A stretch of 64,000 nt of DNA from Oceanobacillus chungangensis (GCF_003369565.1 NZ_PIOD01000005.1:434001-498000); one strand, 5' to 3'. Positions 26,163 to 34,827 are shown, counted from the first letter of the stretch. Numbers and translations: made by a program. Notes: generated from the sequence alone by a model not told the origin.

Positions 26163-27575
26163 GTGATACCAATACGATTGAGTACGATTCTAAAAGCAAT
26201 CGGTGAGGATGAACTTCTGCAAGAGAGTAACGATCCGATGATTCACTACGTAATGAATGTATCGAAGCGATCCATTGATAATAATACGTTAGTGTTTCAT
26301 ATGGACGGTGAGAAAATTAATGGAAAGTACTGGAGGAAAAATAAGGCAATTATCCTCATTACAAATCGCCCTGATCGGTGTAAGAATCTTGGCGACTCTA
26401 TCACGCTTATTACGTGCAATCATTTGGAAGATGTTTACTGGAAGTTTATCTCCTATTACCGGGGACTCTTTGATATCCCCGTAATCGGTGTAACTGGTAC
26501 ATGTGGGAAAACCACAACAAAAGAAATGATACGGCAAATACTAAAGAAAGATTTTCATGTAAAAGGAACATGGATGAGTATGAACTCCATGTCAGTAAAT
26601 TTAAGATATTTAATGAAACTAGAAAAGGAAACAGAGGTAGCTGTTTATGAAATGCCTGTTGCATATCCAGGGTATCTAAAAGTTGCTTGTGATTACTTCA
26701 AGCCGCAAATACGAGTCCTGCTAAATATTGATGTCCATCACCTTACAGGATTTAATTCACCAGAAGATTATATGCTAGCTAAAGCAGAAATTATCTCTGG
26801 AATGGATCCAGACAAAGACGTGCTAATCCTAAATGCCGATGACGAAAACATTAGAAAAGTAGTAGACATCCGTCATTTAAAACGGGTAATTTACGTTGGA
26901 AAAAGTGAACATTGCCATTTTAGAGCAACGAATATTCATTACACAGAGGCTGGGATGAAGTTCGATCTGGTACATGAAGGAAAAACATATGAAGCTTTCG
27001 TACCGGGGTTTGGCGAACACAATGTATACAATGCACTTGCAGCAATAGCATCGGTATCCTTTGTCGGAGTGGATATAGGTCGGGCCATTGATGTGCTTTC
27101 ATCCTTTAAACAGGTAAAAGAACATTTAGAAATTAAAAAAGGTGTCGATGGATGTACTGTTTTGGATGATACGTGGAACGCTGCGCCACTTTCAATGGAA
27201 ACCGGGTTGAAAGTGTTAACAGCGCTCTCTAAGAATAAGAAGTCGATTGCCTTGCTCGGATATATGCCACAACTTGGGAAAGGAAAGTATGCATCCGAAC
27301 AATATGAAAAAATGGGAAAGAAAGCGGCAAAGGCAAATCTAGATATGCTCGTTATCGTTGGAGAAAAGGCGAGAGAAATCGGAATGAGTGCGATTAACCT
27401 TGGGATGGCAGAAAGTAAAGTCTATTACTGTGAAACTGGCGATGAAGTGTTTGATGTAATTAGAAACCACTTATCGAACGATACGAATATACTGATGAAG
27501 ATTACTTATCGTGTGATGAAGCGAGATAGCTTTCAAAGACTAAGGAAACAACTCATTCCAATCGATAAGGAATAG
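26163..27575 (+). CDS. MurF-like Mur ligase family protein
   Basis: A 470-residue Mur ligase with the P-loop 'GVTGTCGKTTTKEMI' near residue 104, central-domain 'NIDVHHLTGFNSPEDYMLAK' split around 195-214, and the MurF-type C-domain start 'DDTWNAAPLSM' near 335. The N-terminal substrate domain is short and unlike true MurF, so it is probably not the essential peptidoglycan enzyme. It lies 18 bp after the ATP-grasp amidoligase. Mur ligase plus ATP-grasp is the pairing found inside cyanophycin synthetase, so a peptide-like or amide-linked product is a reasonable inference. GTG start at 26163. Confidence 0.78.
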   Translation: MIPIRLSTILKAIGEDELLQESNDPMIHYVMNVSKRSIDNNTLVFHMDGEKINGKYWRKNKAIILITNRPDRCKNLGDSITLITCNHLEDVYWKFISYYRGLFDIPVIGVTGTCGKTTTKEMIRQILKKDFHVKGTWMSMNSMSVNLRYLMKLEKETEVAVYEMPVAYPGYLKVACDYFKPQIRVLLNIDVHHLTGFNSPEDYMLAKAEIISGMDPDKDVLILNADDENIRKVVDIRHLKRVIYVGKSEHCHFRATNIHYTEAGMKFDLVHEGKTYEAFVPGFGEHNVYNALAAIASVSFVGVDIGRAIDVLSSFKQVKEHLEIKKGVDGCTVLDDTWNAAPLSMETGLKVLTALSKNKKSIALLGYMPQLGKGKYASEQYEKMGKKAAKANLDMLVIVGEKAREIGMSAINLGMAESKVYYCETGDEVFDVIRNHLSNDTNILMKITYRVMKRDSFQRLRKQLIPIDKE

Positions 27576-27587
27576 GACGGGGAGAGT

Positions 27588-29075
27588 ATGGGTATGAAGA
27601 AGTCCACACAACTAAAGAATCTAATTAGGAGTAACCAGCTAGAAACAATTATGGAAGCACATAATGCATTATCAGCTAAGATAGTAGAAGAGACAGGTTT
27701 TAAAGGGATTTGGGCAAGTGGGTTATCAATATCTGCAGCCCTCGGTGTCCGTGATAACAATGAGGCTTCATGGACACAGATTTTAGAAGTGTTAGAGTTT
27801 ATGAGCGATGCGACGACGATTCCTATTCTTCTCGATGGGGATACAGGATATGGGAATTTTAATAATGCGAGAAGACTTGTGCAAAAACTGGAACAACGTG
27901 ATATTGCCGGTGTTTGTATTGAAGATAAATTATTTCCGAAAACGAATTCCTTTATTAGGGGTGAGGTGCAGCAATTAGCAGATATAGAGGAGTTCTCTGG
28001 AAAGATTAAAGCAATGAAGGATGTTCAAAAGGATGATGACTTTGTCGTAGTCTCCAGAGTCGAAGCATTAATTGCAGGGTGGGGAGTAAAGGAGGCACTC
28101 AAACGTGCAGAAGCCTATCGCCAAGCAGGAGCCGATGCGATTCTTATCCATAGCAAACAATCCGATAGTAATGAAATCGAAGCATTTATGAAGGAATGGG
28201 GAAATAGGCATCCAGTTGTTATCGTACCAACGAAATATTACAAAACGCCCACATCTCTTTTTCAAGAGTTAGGGGTTAGTCTTGTCATTTGGGCGAATCA
28301 TAACTTACGTGCCTCCATCAAGGCGATGAAAGAAACATCAGGTAAGATTTATCAAGATCAAAGTCTATTGCATGTTGAACAGACGGTATCCCCATTAGAG
28401 GAAGTCTTTCACCTCCAAAACGAAGAAGAGTTAGGGCATGCGGAGACATTATACCTCCCTCAAAGCAGTAATAAAAATGGAACGATATTAGTAAGGAAAC
28501 CGGAGGCATTAGCCATACAGGCGGAGCAACTGGAGCAGCTGAAAGCAAATGGAGTAAATAATATCGTAACAATCCCTGTACAGGAAAGCATAACTGGAGA
28601 GTTAGTTTCGCTATATCAGCATCGAGATAAACTAGGTGGAGATACGATTATTAGTTACAATGATATTTTCTATAAACCTTATATTTTAAAAGAACTGTTG
28701 CAAGATAAAAATGATATTACGATTGTCGTCGATGCAGATGGTCGAGGAGCAAATGGAAATCCAGTTATCACATCTGAAGCCCATTCCAAGTTATTGTTTA
28801 ACAAAACAGTAAACTTACAATCTATGACAACTATTGGAAATCAGGCAAATGTCCATGGAGAGTTTATCGGCTTATGGAAGGTCTCGGAAAAAGGTGCAGC
28901 CATTATTAATAAGGCTTTAGAAGATTTAATGAACAGCGATCGGAAAAGCGAGCTAACGTTGGCGGATTTACTAAATCGTACGTTAGCATTACACCCAGTA
29001 GCTGTACACTACATTAAAAGTTCGTGGTTAGATAGGGAGACGTATGAGAAGGTTCAAGAAGCAGGTGATAATTAA
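27588..29075 (+). CDS. aepX: Phosphoenolpyruvate mutase with C-terminal nucleotidyltransferase-like extension
   Basis: The first ~290 residues are PEP mutase, which rearranges PEP to phosphonopyruvate, the entry to C-P bond synthesis. Visible are 'RDNNEASW', 'DGDTGYGN' and the diagnostic '[11 protein letters not shown]'. Family members of ~300 residues are common; this protein has 495. Residues about 305-480 ('[11 protein letters not shown]', '[12 protein letters not shown]', '[14 protein letters not shown]') resemble the second half of a sugar-nucleotidyltransferase domain without the usual N-terminal G-x-G-x-R loop. It follows the MurF-like gene by 12 bp. The ATG at 27588 or 27594 may be used; spacing from GGGGAGA favours the second. 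Confidence 0.9.
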   Translation: MGMKKSTQLKNLIRSNQLETIMEAHNALSAKIVEETGFKGIWASGLSISAALGVRDNNEASWTQILEVLEFMSDATTIPILLDGDTGYGNFNNARRLVQKLEQRDIAGVCIEDKLFPKTNSFIRGEVQQLADIEEFSGKIKAMKDVQKDDDFVVVSRVEALIAGWGVKEALKRAEAYRQAGADAILIHSKQSDSNEIEAFMKEWGNRHPVVIVPTKYYKTPTSLFQELGVSLVIWANHNLRASIKAMKETSGKIYQDQSLLHVEQTVSPLEEVFHLQNEEELGHAETLYLPQSSNKNGTILVRKPEALAIQAEQLEQLKANGVNNIVTIPVQESITGELVSLYQHRDKLGGDTIISYNDIFYKPYILKELLQDKNDITIVVDADGRGANGNPVITSEAHSKLLFNKTVNLQSMTTIGNQANVHGEFIGLWKVSEKGAAIINKALEDLMNSDRKSELTLADLLNRTLALHPVAVHYIKSSWLDRETYEKVQEAGDN

Positions 29076-29077
29076 TA

Positions 29078-30208
29078 ATGGAAACGTCACAATTCGGTGC
29101 AGTGTTAAAGGAATTGGGATTTGACTTTTATAGTGGAGTTCCTTGTTCTTATTTAAAAAGTCTCATTAACTTCTCCATTAATGAATGTGAATATGTCATG
29201 GCGAATAATGAAGGAGATGCGATTGCAATTGCTGCAGGGGCTTTTCTCGGTGGGAGAAAGGCCGTTGTGTTAATGCAAAATTCGGGACTGACAAATGCCA
29301 TCTCACCTTTAACATCGCTCATTCATCCATTTAAGATTCCAATCTTAGGGTTTGTCAGCCTCCGCGGCGAGCCTGGTTTTCCAGATGAACCGCAACATGA
29401 ACTAATGGGGCAGATCACTCCTAAATTACTAACGTCAATGCAAATCGAATGGGATTATTTATCCACTGACCTTGAAGAGGCAAAGCAACAGCTTCAGATT
29501 GCCAACAATTATATCGAGCAAAATAAAGCTTACTTCTTCGTAGTGAGAAAGGGAACATTCGATAGTATTGCATTGATTGAAAAACCGAAACAAAAAATAC
29601 CGATTCAAAAGGAAAAGCGAGAAAAAGTGAAGGAGGATGAAGTTCCAAATAGATTTGAAGTATTAGCGCTAATTTCATCCTTAAGAGATGATGACACGGT
29701 ATATTTAGCGACTACTGGAAAGACTGGCAGGGAGTTATATGAAGTGGAGGATGCCGCTAATAATTTCTATATGGTAGGTTCCATGGGATGTATCAGTTCG
29801 ATAGGGTTAGGCTTGTCACTGACTAGAAAGGACAAATCGATTATTGCACTCGATGGTGACGGAGCATTGCTGATGCGGATGGGGAATTTAGCAACAAATG
29901 GTTATTATGCGCCTGAAAACCTTCTTCACATCCTGTTAGATAACCATACGCATGATTCAACCGGTGGGCAATTCACGGTATCTCCTAATGTGAACTTCGT
30001 TGATACAGCGTTTGCATGTGGATATGAGCAATCGATCTATGTTCATAATCTAAAAGAATTAGAGGAAGGGATACAAGAGTGGAAAGAAAATCCGAGATTA
30101 ACATTTTTGTATGTAAAAATTGCAGAAGGATCGAAGAAGAACCTCGGACGCCCAAAGGTTAAACCGTTTGAAGTTAAAGAACGATTGCAGGTGTTCTTAA
30201 ATGGTTAA
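29078..30208 (+). CDS. aepY: Phosphonopyruvate decarboxylase
   Basis: A 376-residue thiamine-diphosphate enzyme that decarboxylates phosphonopyruvate to phosphonoacetaldehyde, making the PEP mutase step irreversible. The N-terminal 'GVPCSYLKSLIN' and 'ANNEGDAIAIAAG' (catalytic Glu) and C-terminal 'GDGALLMRMGNLATNG' with 'NHTHDSTGG' (ThDP/Mg2+ motif) are typical. It begins 3 bp after the mutase stop and overlaps the next gene by 8 bp, so the three are one translational unit. Confidence 0.93.
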   Translation: METSQFGAVLKELGFDFYSGVPCSYLKSLINFSINECEYVMANNEGDAIAIAAGAFLGGRKAVVLMQNSGLTNAISPLTSLIHPFKIPILGFVSLRGEPGFPDEPQHELMGQITPKLLTSMQIEWDYLSTDLEEAKQQLQIANNYIEQNKAYFFVVRKGTFDSIALIEKPKQKIPIQKEKREKVKEDEVPNRFEVLALISSLRDDDTVYLATTGKTGRELYEVEDAANNFYMVGSMGCISSIGLGLSLTRKDKSIIALDGDGALLMRMGNLATNGYYAPENLLHILLDNHTHDSTGGQFTVSPNVNFVDTAFACGYEQSIYVHNLKELEEGIQEWKENPRLTFLYVKIAEGSKKNLGRPKVKPFEVKERLQVFLNG

Positions 30209-32060
30209 GACAGCAGTCATTTTAGCAGCAGGCATGGGCGAGCGAATACGGGAGCGAACAGGAGATCATCCGAAGGGGTTTTTACTTTTAGATGGAAAAC
30301 CACTTATTGAGCATTCAATCTTAAAATTGTTAGATGCAGGGATCGAGTCCATTATTATTGGGACTGGATATGAGAAAGAAGCTTACGAAGAATTGGCAGT
30401 GAAATATCCAGAAATTGAATGTGTTTATAATGCCGATTATGAAACAACAGGAAGTATGTACACATTATACAAATTAAAGGATGTCATAAAGGAAGATTTT
30501 TTACTCCTGGAGTCTGACTTAATTTATGAAAAAGAGGCATTGAATATTGTAATCAGCCATCCTTGTGAAAATGTAATTTTAGCGAGTAAATTCACAAATT
30601 CAGGTGACGAGGTTTATATTGAGGCAGATGATAACCAATATCTCATCAATATGTCTAAAGATAAACAAGTCCTGAATCATGTTTCCAGTGAACTCGTTGG
30701 CATTACAAAGCTCGCTAATGCTACATTTCATAAGCTGTGCAGTTATCTGGAAAAGACTGTGAAGGATTTTCATAAGATGCATTATGAAGAGGCATTGGTT
30801 TCCATTGCAAAAGAGATCGCTATCTTCGTTCAACAGGAAAGTAATATTGTTTGGTGTGAAGTAGATATGGAGGAACATTGGCAGCGAGCGATCAACTTTA
30901 TCTACCCACTTATAAAAGAGAAGGAAAATGTTGTACAGAAAGTAAACCGAAAAATTTTACTAAACCCAGGTCCCGCAACAACGACAGATACGGTAAAGTA
31001 TGCCCAAATTGTAGAAGATATTTGTCCGCGAGAAGAAGCGTTTAGTGATGTAATGGAATTTGTCGCCGATGCGTTAACAGCTTTTGTTGCCAACCTTGAA
31101 GACTATACGACAGTCCTTTTTAGCGGATCTGGAACGGCTGCAGTTGAATCAATCTTAAGTTCTGTTATTCGTGACGATGCGCTCTTGATTATCAATAACG
31201 GGGCATATGGCGAGCGGATGTGTAAAATTGCTAGCGCATATGGATTAAAATTCTACAACTTCATCAGTCCAGCTGATCAAGCGATAAACTTAAGATTACT
31301 GGAAACATTTATTCAAAATAGCAAATTAAAAATCTCCCACATTGCCGTCGTACATTGTGAAACATCGACAGGTCTGCTAAATGATATCGAATCACTTGGG
31401 CAGTTATGCGAGAAGCATCACTTAAGCCTAATCGTTGACGCAATGAGCGCCTTCGCTGCAATTCCAATCGACATGAAGGAAATGAATATTAGCTATCTTG
31501 CAGCGAGTTCCAATAAAAACCTTCAAGGGATGGCTGGTGTATCTTTTGTTGTCGCGAATAAAGAGCAAGTGGAATCGTTAAAGAATGCAAGACGACGAAA
31601 TGTATATTTGAACTTATATAACCAATACGCCCACTTTAAAGCAACGAAACAAATGCAATTTACTCCACCTGTTCAAACACTTTATGCCTTAAAACAAGCA
31701 ATTATTGAAACGAAATGGGAAACAATTGAAGGCAGATATGAAAGATATTCGAAATCATGGGAGACGTTAATTGAGGGAATCACCCGTTTAGGAATGAAGC
31801 ATTTGGTTGATAGAAAAAATCATTCAAAAATCATTACTTCGATTATTGAACCGTCACATCCTAACTATAATTTTTATGAAATGCATGATTTCTTTTATGA
31901 AAGAGGGATTACTATTTACCCTGGAAAGGTCGATAAACAAAAAACCTTCCGTGTAGCAAATATTGGCAATATCAGCTCGATTGATATGGAAAAATTCATT
32001 GACCTTCTAGAAGAATTTTTAAACGAACTGAAGGAGCCTAACGAAAGTGAAAAAATATAA
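30201..32060 (+). CDS. Cytidylyltransferase (PntC-like) fused to 2-aminoethylphosphonate-pyruvate transaminase
   Basis: A 619-residue fusion. Residues 1-245 form a nucleotidyltransferase: 'AVILAAGMGERIRE' (NTP loop), 'DHPKGFLLLDGKPLIEHSI', and 'LLLESDLIYE' (metal Asp). This is the PntC/phosphocholine-cytidylyltransferase type that makes CMP-aminoethylphosphonate. Residues about 250-610 are a class-V PLP aminotransferase: 'ILLNPGPATTTDTVKYA', 'FSGSGTAAVESIL', and the PLP Lys in 'AASSNKNLQGMAG' near 438. That domain would convert phosphonoacetaldehyde to AEP. PntC-transaminase fusions are known in other bacteria. The fusion predicts that AEP is activated for attachment to a surface polymer or similar acceptor. 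Confidence 0.9.
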   Translation: MVKTAVILAAGMGERIRERTGDHPKGFLLLDGKPLIEHSILKLLDAGIESIIIGTGYEKEAYEELAVKYPEIECVYNADYETTGSMYTLYKLKDVIKEDFLLLESDLIYEKEALNIVISHPCENVILASKFTNSGDEVYIEADDNQYLINMSKDKQVLNHVSSELVGITKLANATFHKLCSYLEKTVKDFHKMHYEEALVSIAKEIAIFVQQESNIVWCEVDMEEHWQRAINFIYPLIKEKENVVQKVNRKILLNPGPATTTDTVKYAQIVEDICPREEAFSDVMEFVADALTAFVANLEDYTTVLFSGSGTAAVESILSSVIRDDALLIINNGAYGERMCKIASAYGLKFYNFISPADQAINLRLLETFIQNSKLKISHIAVVHCETSTGLLNDIESLGQLCEKHHLSLIVDAMSAFAAIPIDMKEMNISYLAASSNKNLQGMAGVSFVVANKEQVESLKNARRRNVYLNLYNQYAHFKATKQMQFTPPVQTLYALKQAIIETKWETIEGRYERYSKSWETLIEGITRLGMKHLVDRKNHSKIITSIIEPSHPNYNFYEMHDFFYERGITIYPGKVDKQKTFRVANIGNISSIDMEKFIDLLEEFLNELKEPNESEKI

Positions 32061-32460
32061 AGTAGCTGTTGCGGTAATGGTAGTGAATGATGAAGGTCAT
32101 ATATTACTTGTGAAGACTAGAAGAGGCTGGGAATTTCCAGGCGGTTATATTGAAGAAAAGGAAGCAATCGAGCAAGCTGCAATCAGAGAAGTAAAAGAAG
32201 AGTCAGGAATTGAAATAAAACTGGAAACCTTTCTTGCAGTGGAACAGGATATAGAAAGATCAGTAATCGTATTTATATATAAAGGGAGAACCATTAATGG
32301 GGAACTGGCCACCTCCAGCGAAACGAAGGAAGTAGGTTACTTTACTTTTGAAAAAGCGGTCAGATTAATCACGATTGACCATTTTAAGAGAAGGCTTATT
32401 GAGGGACGGGGGGACAGAAACCTTGTCCCGGTGAGTATTATTAAGATGCGTGAGGGATAG
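32047..32460 (+). CDS. NUDIX hydrolase
   Basis: A 137-residue NUDIX protein; the box runs from 'GGYIEEKEAIEQAA' to 'REVKEESGI', with all consensus Glu residues present. It starts at a GTG overlapping the fusion gene by 14 bp, with GAAGGAG upstream, so it is the last gene of the phosphonate unit. It may hydrolyse a nucleotide by-product or CDP-like intermediate (inference). Its last ~20 codons include a palindromic GGGACA...TGTCCC repeat, giving the tail 'GDRNLVPVS', so the native C-terminus may have been altered by repeat insertion. Confidence 0.85.
   Translation: MKKYKVAVAVMVVNDEGHILLVKTRRGWEFPGGYIEEKEAIEQAAIREVKEESGIEIKLETFLAVEQDIERSVIVFIYKGRTINGELATSSETKEVGYFTFEKAVRLITIDHFKRRLIEGRGDRNLVPVSIIKMREG
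32404..32430. repeat. GGGACA...TGTCCC repeat inside NUDIX gene 3' end (copy 2)
   Basis: GGACGGGGGGACAGAAACC then TTGTCCCGG resembles the palindromic repeats at 20930-20960 and 61441-61468. Here it is in frame within the last part of the NUDIX coding sequence. Confidence 0.5.
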
Positions 32461-32472
32461 AGGTATAGGGAA

Positions 32473-32514
32473 GAGGCTTATCACTTGCATATCAAGGTGA
32501 TTAGCCTTTTTGGT
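32473..32514 (+). terminator. Intrinsic terminator of phosphonate operon
   Basis: GAGGCTTATCACTTG pairs with CAAGGTGATTAGCCTTTTT (nearly full stem of 14 bp, 5-nt loop) and the 3' arm is followed by a T-rich stretch. It begins 12 bp after the NUDIX stop. Confidence 0.8.
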
Positions 32515-32528
32515 TTGTGATGATGTGA

Positions 32529-32896
32529 GAGTTCTAATGTTTTGAGCGCTCGTGAAAAAGGATGAGAGCTCCAAAGCATGTTGTGTGCGCTCGTGAAATA
32601 GAATGAGAGCTCGAAAGCATGTTGTGTGCGCTCGTGAAAAAGGATGAGAGCTCCAAATCCTGTTTTGAGCGCTCGTGAAGTAGGATAAGAGCTCGAAAGC
32701 ATTGTGTGCTCGTGAAATATGATGAGAGCTCCAAAGCATTATTTGAGCGCTCGTGAAATATGATGAGAGCTCCAAATCCTGTTTTGAGCGCTCGTAAAAT
32801 AGAATGAGAGCTCCAACCCATGATCTAAGCGCTCAGGAATTTATATAAGAGCTCCACCTCATGCTTTAAGCGATCAAGAACCAGAATAAAGGCTCC
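32529..32896. repeat. 41-bp bipartite palindrome array (type A, copy 3, longest)
   Basis: Two palindromes alternate: GAGCTC (at 32566, 32607, 32648, 32689, 32726, 32767, 32808, 32849) and GAGCGCTC or GTGCGCTC (at 32544, 32585, 32626, 32667, 32745, 32786, 32827). Start-to-start distances alternate 19 and 22 bp, giving a 41-bp period and centre-to-centre spacing of 20/21 bp. One unit near 32706 is shortened. About nine full periods. It fills the gap between the convergent NUDIX and coiled-coil genes. The reverse-strand frames it creates (Ser/His/Phe-rich repeats) have no ribosome binding site. Confidence 0.9.
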
Positions 32897-32941
32897 CCCC
32901 ACATACCTATTTTTCATAAAGTCTGGGGTTGCAGCACATCT

Positions 32942-33334
32942 CTAAATAATCTCCTTCACCGATATCGCCCCGGAAAAGCTGCTCACCCGGCAATCACTAA
33001 TATCTTCTTCATTTAATAATCCTAGACTAATGGCCGCGTTGATTTTCTCGTCGTCTGGCTTCTTCTCAACATAAATTAATTCATCCATATTCAACTCTTC
33101 TAATCTCGTAACGGTCAGGTCGTCCACAAACTTCTCAACCTTCCGTATTTGCCGCTGCAACTTGAATTCACCATTCGTTACTTCTCCTTTTGTGTTGGCT
33201 CCAACTTGTTCGTCAAAATAGGCGTGAAATTGTTTCTTTAATTGACTCATCTCCGAATCGATTTCTTTCTTTAATTTACTCAGGTCATAGTATCTAGCAA
33301 TCATTTCTGACGTAATTAGTGAAGCACCGCTCAT
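32942..33334 (-). CDS. Hypothetical coiled-coil protein
   Basis: A 130-residue soluble protein I do not recognise. GGAGGGATATT precedes the ATG at 33334, supporting translation. Residues about 15-60 are strongly helical and charged ('YDLSKLKKEIDSEMSQLKKQ'), then 'KLQRQIRKVEKFVDDLTV' forms a second helix, followed by a C-terminal region ending in a beta-like 'SSFSGAISVKEII'. No membrane segment or signal peptide. It is transcribed alone and faces the long repeat array. Confidence 0.65.
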   Translation of the reverse strand: MSGASLITSEMIARYYDLSKLKKEIDSEMSQLKKQFHAYFDEQVGANTKGEVTNGEFKLQRQIRKVEKFVDDLTVTRLEELNMDELIYVEKKPDDEKINAAISLGLLNEEDISDCRVSSFSGAISVKEII

Positions 33335-33587
33335 AATATCCCTCCAAATAGCTTGATTAGTAGGTAAGAAAGTATAAAATATTTCTTACTACAAAATAGT
33401 TATCTAATAAATATTATGTTAGGCGGGATGGATTATTACTAGGAAATTAATTGTCACAGCTTCTTAATCGGATTGAAAAGAGGGTCAAGATTGCCCTTAA
33501 TTTGGACCTAAACTATAAATATAGTATAATCTCCTTTGGCGTGTTTCCAAATTGCGCCTGATGAAATAGTTTAGGAGCTGACATGTT

Positions 33588-34514
33588 TTGAAAAGTATTT
33601 ATGAGAAGAAATGGGCAGTCATTCTGATTGCCATTTTTTGTTCGGTATTATGGGGCAGCGCATTTCCTGTCCTTAAAATAAGTTATGAGGAGTTGCAAAT
33701 GGCGCCTGACGATACGATTGCCAAAATGGTATTAGCAGGGATGCGTTTCCTCTTGGCTGGAATTATAATATTGGCAGGGCTTGTTATAACAAATCCGAAA
33801 AGACTGCTCGTAACCCGCAAGCAAATTCCTGTGTTAATTTTACTAGGGATCTTCCAAACGACCGTGCAATACTACTTCTTTTATAATGGACTCGCGAATG
33901 TTACAGGAATGCAAGGTGCAATCCTATCCTCTGCAGGAACATTTTTTGTTGTAATCTTAGCGCATTTCTTCTATAAAAATGATCGGTTGGATTGGAAAAA
34001 ATCAATCGGTCTAATTGCCGGTTTCGCCGGAATAATCGTAGCGAATTGGGGGCAGGGACTCGAGCTAAGCTTCCAATTAGATGGGGAAGGTTTCATGATT
34101 CTCTCTGCTGTCGCAGCGGCCATCGCAACGATTATGGCAAAGGAGCTCGCTGTTGGAATTCACCCATTTACATTAACAGGCTGGCAGCTGTCGATCGGTG
34201 CGGCAGTAATGCTACTCATTGGCCTGCCACAACTTAGCGAAAATGCAATGAGCTTAACACCTCTAGGATGGGGGCTATTCATCTACTCCGCACTTCTATC
34301 AGCTGTCGCATTCGCACTCTGGTATTCTATATTGAAATATAACAAAGCAGGAGAAATAGCGATTTATAAATTTATCACCCCTGTATCTGGAGCTTTATTA
34401 TCAGCGATGTTGATCCCGGGGGAAGCAATCAATGTTTATATTGTTGGTGCGATTGCATTGGTGGCTGTTGGGATTGTTGCGTTGAATTATCGTGGGGGAG
34501 AGAGGAAGAAGTAG
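33588..34514 (+). CDS. EamA/DMT-family transporter
   Basis: A 308-residue inner-membrane protein with ten predicted helices in two EamA repeats. The first opens 'IFCSVLWGSAFPVLKISYE' (residues 16-34) and the second starts near residue 160. The family exports metabolites such as amino acids or nucleosides; substrate unknown. Translation probably starts at TTG 33588 after AGGAG at 33573-33577. A TATAGTATAAT element about 60 bp upstream (33519-33530) is a likely -10. Confidence 0.88.
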   Translation: MKSIYEKKWAVILIAIFCSVLWGSAFPVLKISYEELQMAPDDTIAKMVLAGMRFLLAGIIILAGLVITNPKRLLVTRKQIPVLILLGIFQTTVQYYFFYNGLANVTGMQGAILSSAGTFFVVILAHFFYKNDRLDWKKSIGLIAGFAGIIVANWGQGLELSFQLDGEGFMILSAVAAAIATIMAKELAVGIHPFTLTGWQLSIGAAVMLLIGLPQLSENAMSLTPLGWGLFIYSALLSAVAFALWYSILKYNKAGEIAIYKFITPVSGALLSAMLIPGEAINVYIVGAIALVAVGIVALNYRGGERKK

Positions 34515-34542
34515 AAGTGAGATGCTAGGACTTGATCTGCAG

Positions 34543-34756
34543 GAGCTCAAGGGCAGGTGAGTGGAGCTCTTATTAGTAGTGTTTGAGCGCATGTGCGGAG
34601 GGTCGGAGCTCTTAAATGTAATCTGGAGCTTTGGTGGGAAGGATTGGAGCTCTTAAATGCAAACTGGAGCGCACGTGGAAGGATTGGAGCTCTTAAAATA
34701 AAATCTGGAGCGCACGTGCTGGAATCCAGAGCATTTACACCAAATTTGGAGCGCTC
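34543..34756. repeat. 20-21 bp periodic GAGC array (type A, copy 4, inverted)
   Basis: GAGC cores at 34543, 34564, 34585, 34606, 34626, 34647, 34667, 34687, 34708, 34729 and 34749 are spaced 20 or 21 bp. Units alternate GGAGCTCTTAAA... and GGAGCGCACGTG..., the reverse complement of the order in the array at 32.5 kb. It lies between the convergent transporter and heptad-repeat genes. Confidence 0.88.
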
Positions 34757-34790
34757 ACGCCGATCCTCCTAATCAATCTCCAAATAAAAA

Positions 34791-34827
34791 AGAAAGTATT
34801 CACTCTCATGAGGAGTTGAATGCTTTC
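34791..34827. terminator. Bidirectional terminator between convergent genes
   Basis: AGAAAGTATTCACTC pairs with GAGTTGAATGCTTTCT (two mismatches) around a short loop. A-rich sequence precedes and T-rich sequence follows, so it can work for both the transporter and the opposite-strand heptad-repeat gene. Confidence 0.7.

Noticed and set aside
32365-32821. Three reverse-strand frames of 73-136 codons rich in Ser, His, Phe and Arg
   Set aside because: They are produced by the 41-bp array itself, lack ribosome binding sites and overlap each other in different frames.
32529-32896. CRISPR array
   Set aside because: Conserved cores are only 6-8 bp with semi-conserved intervals of 12-14 bp; there are no 23-40 bp repeats with unique spacers and no cas genes.
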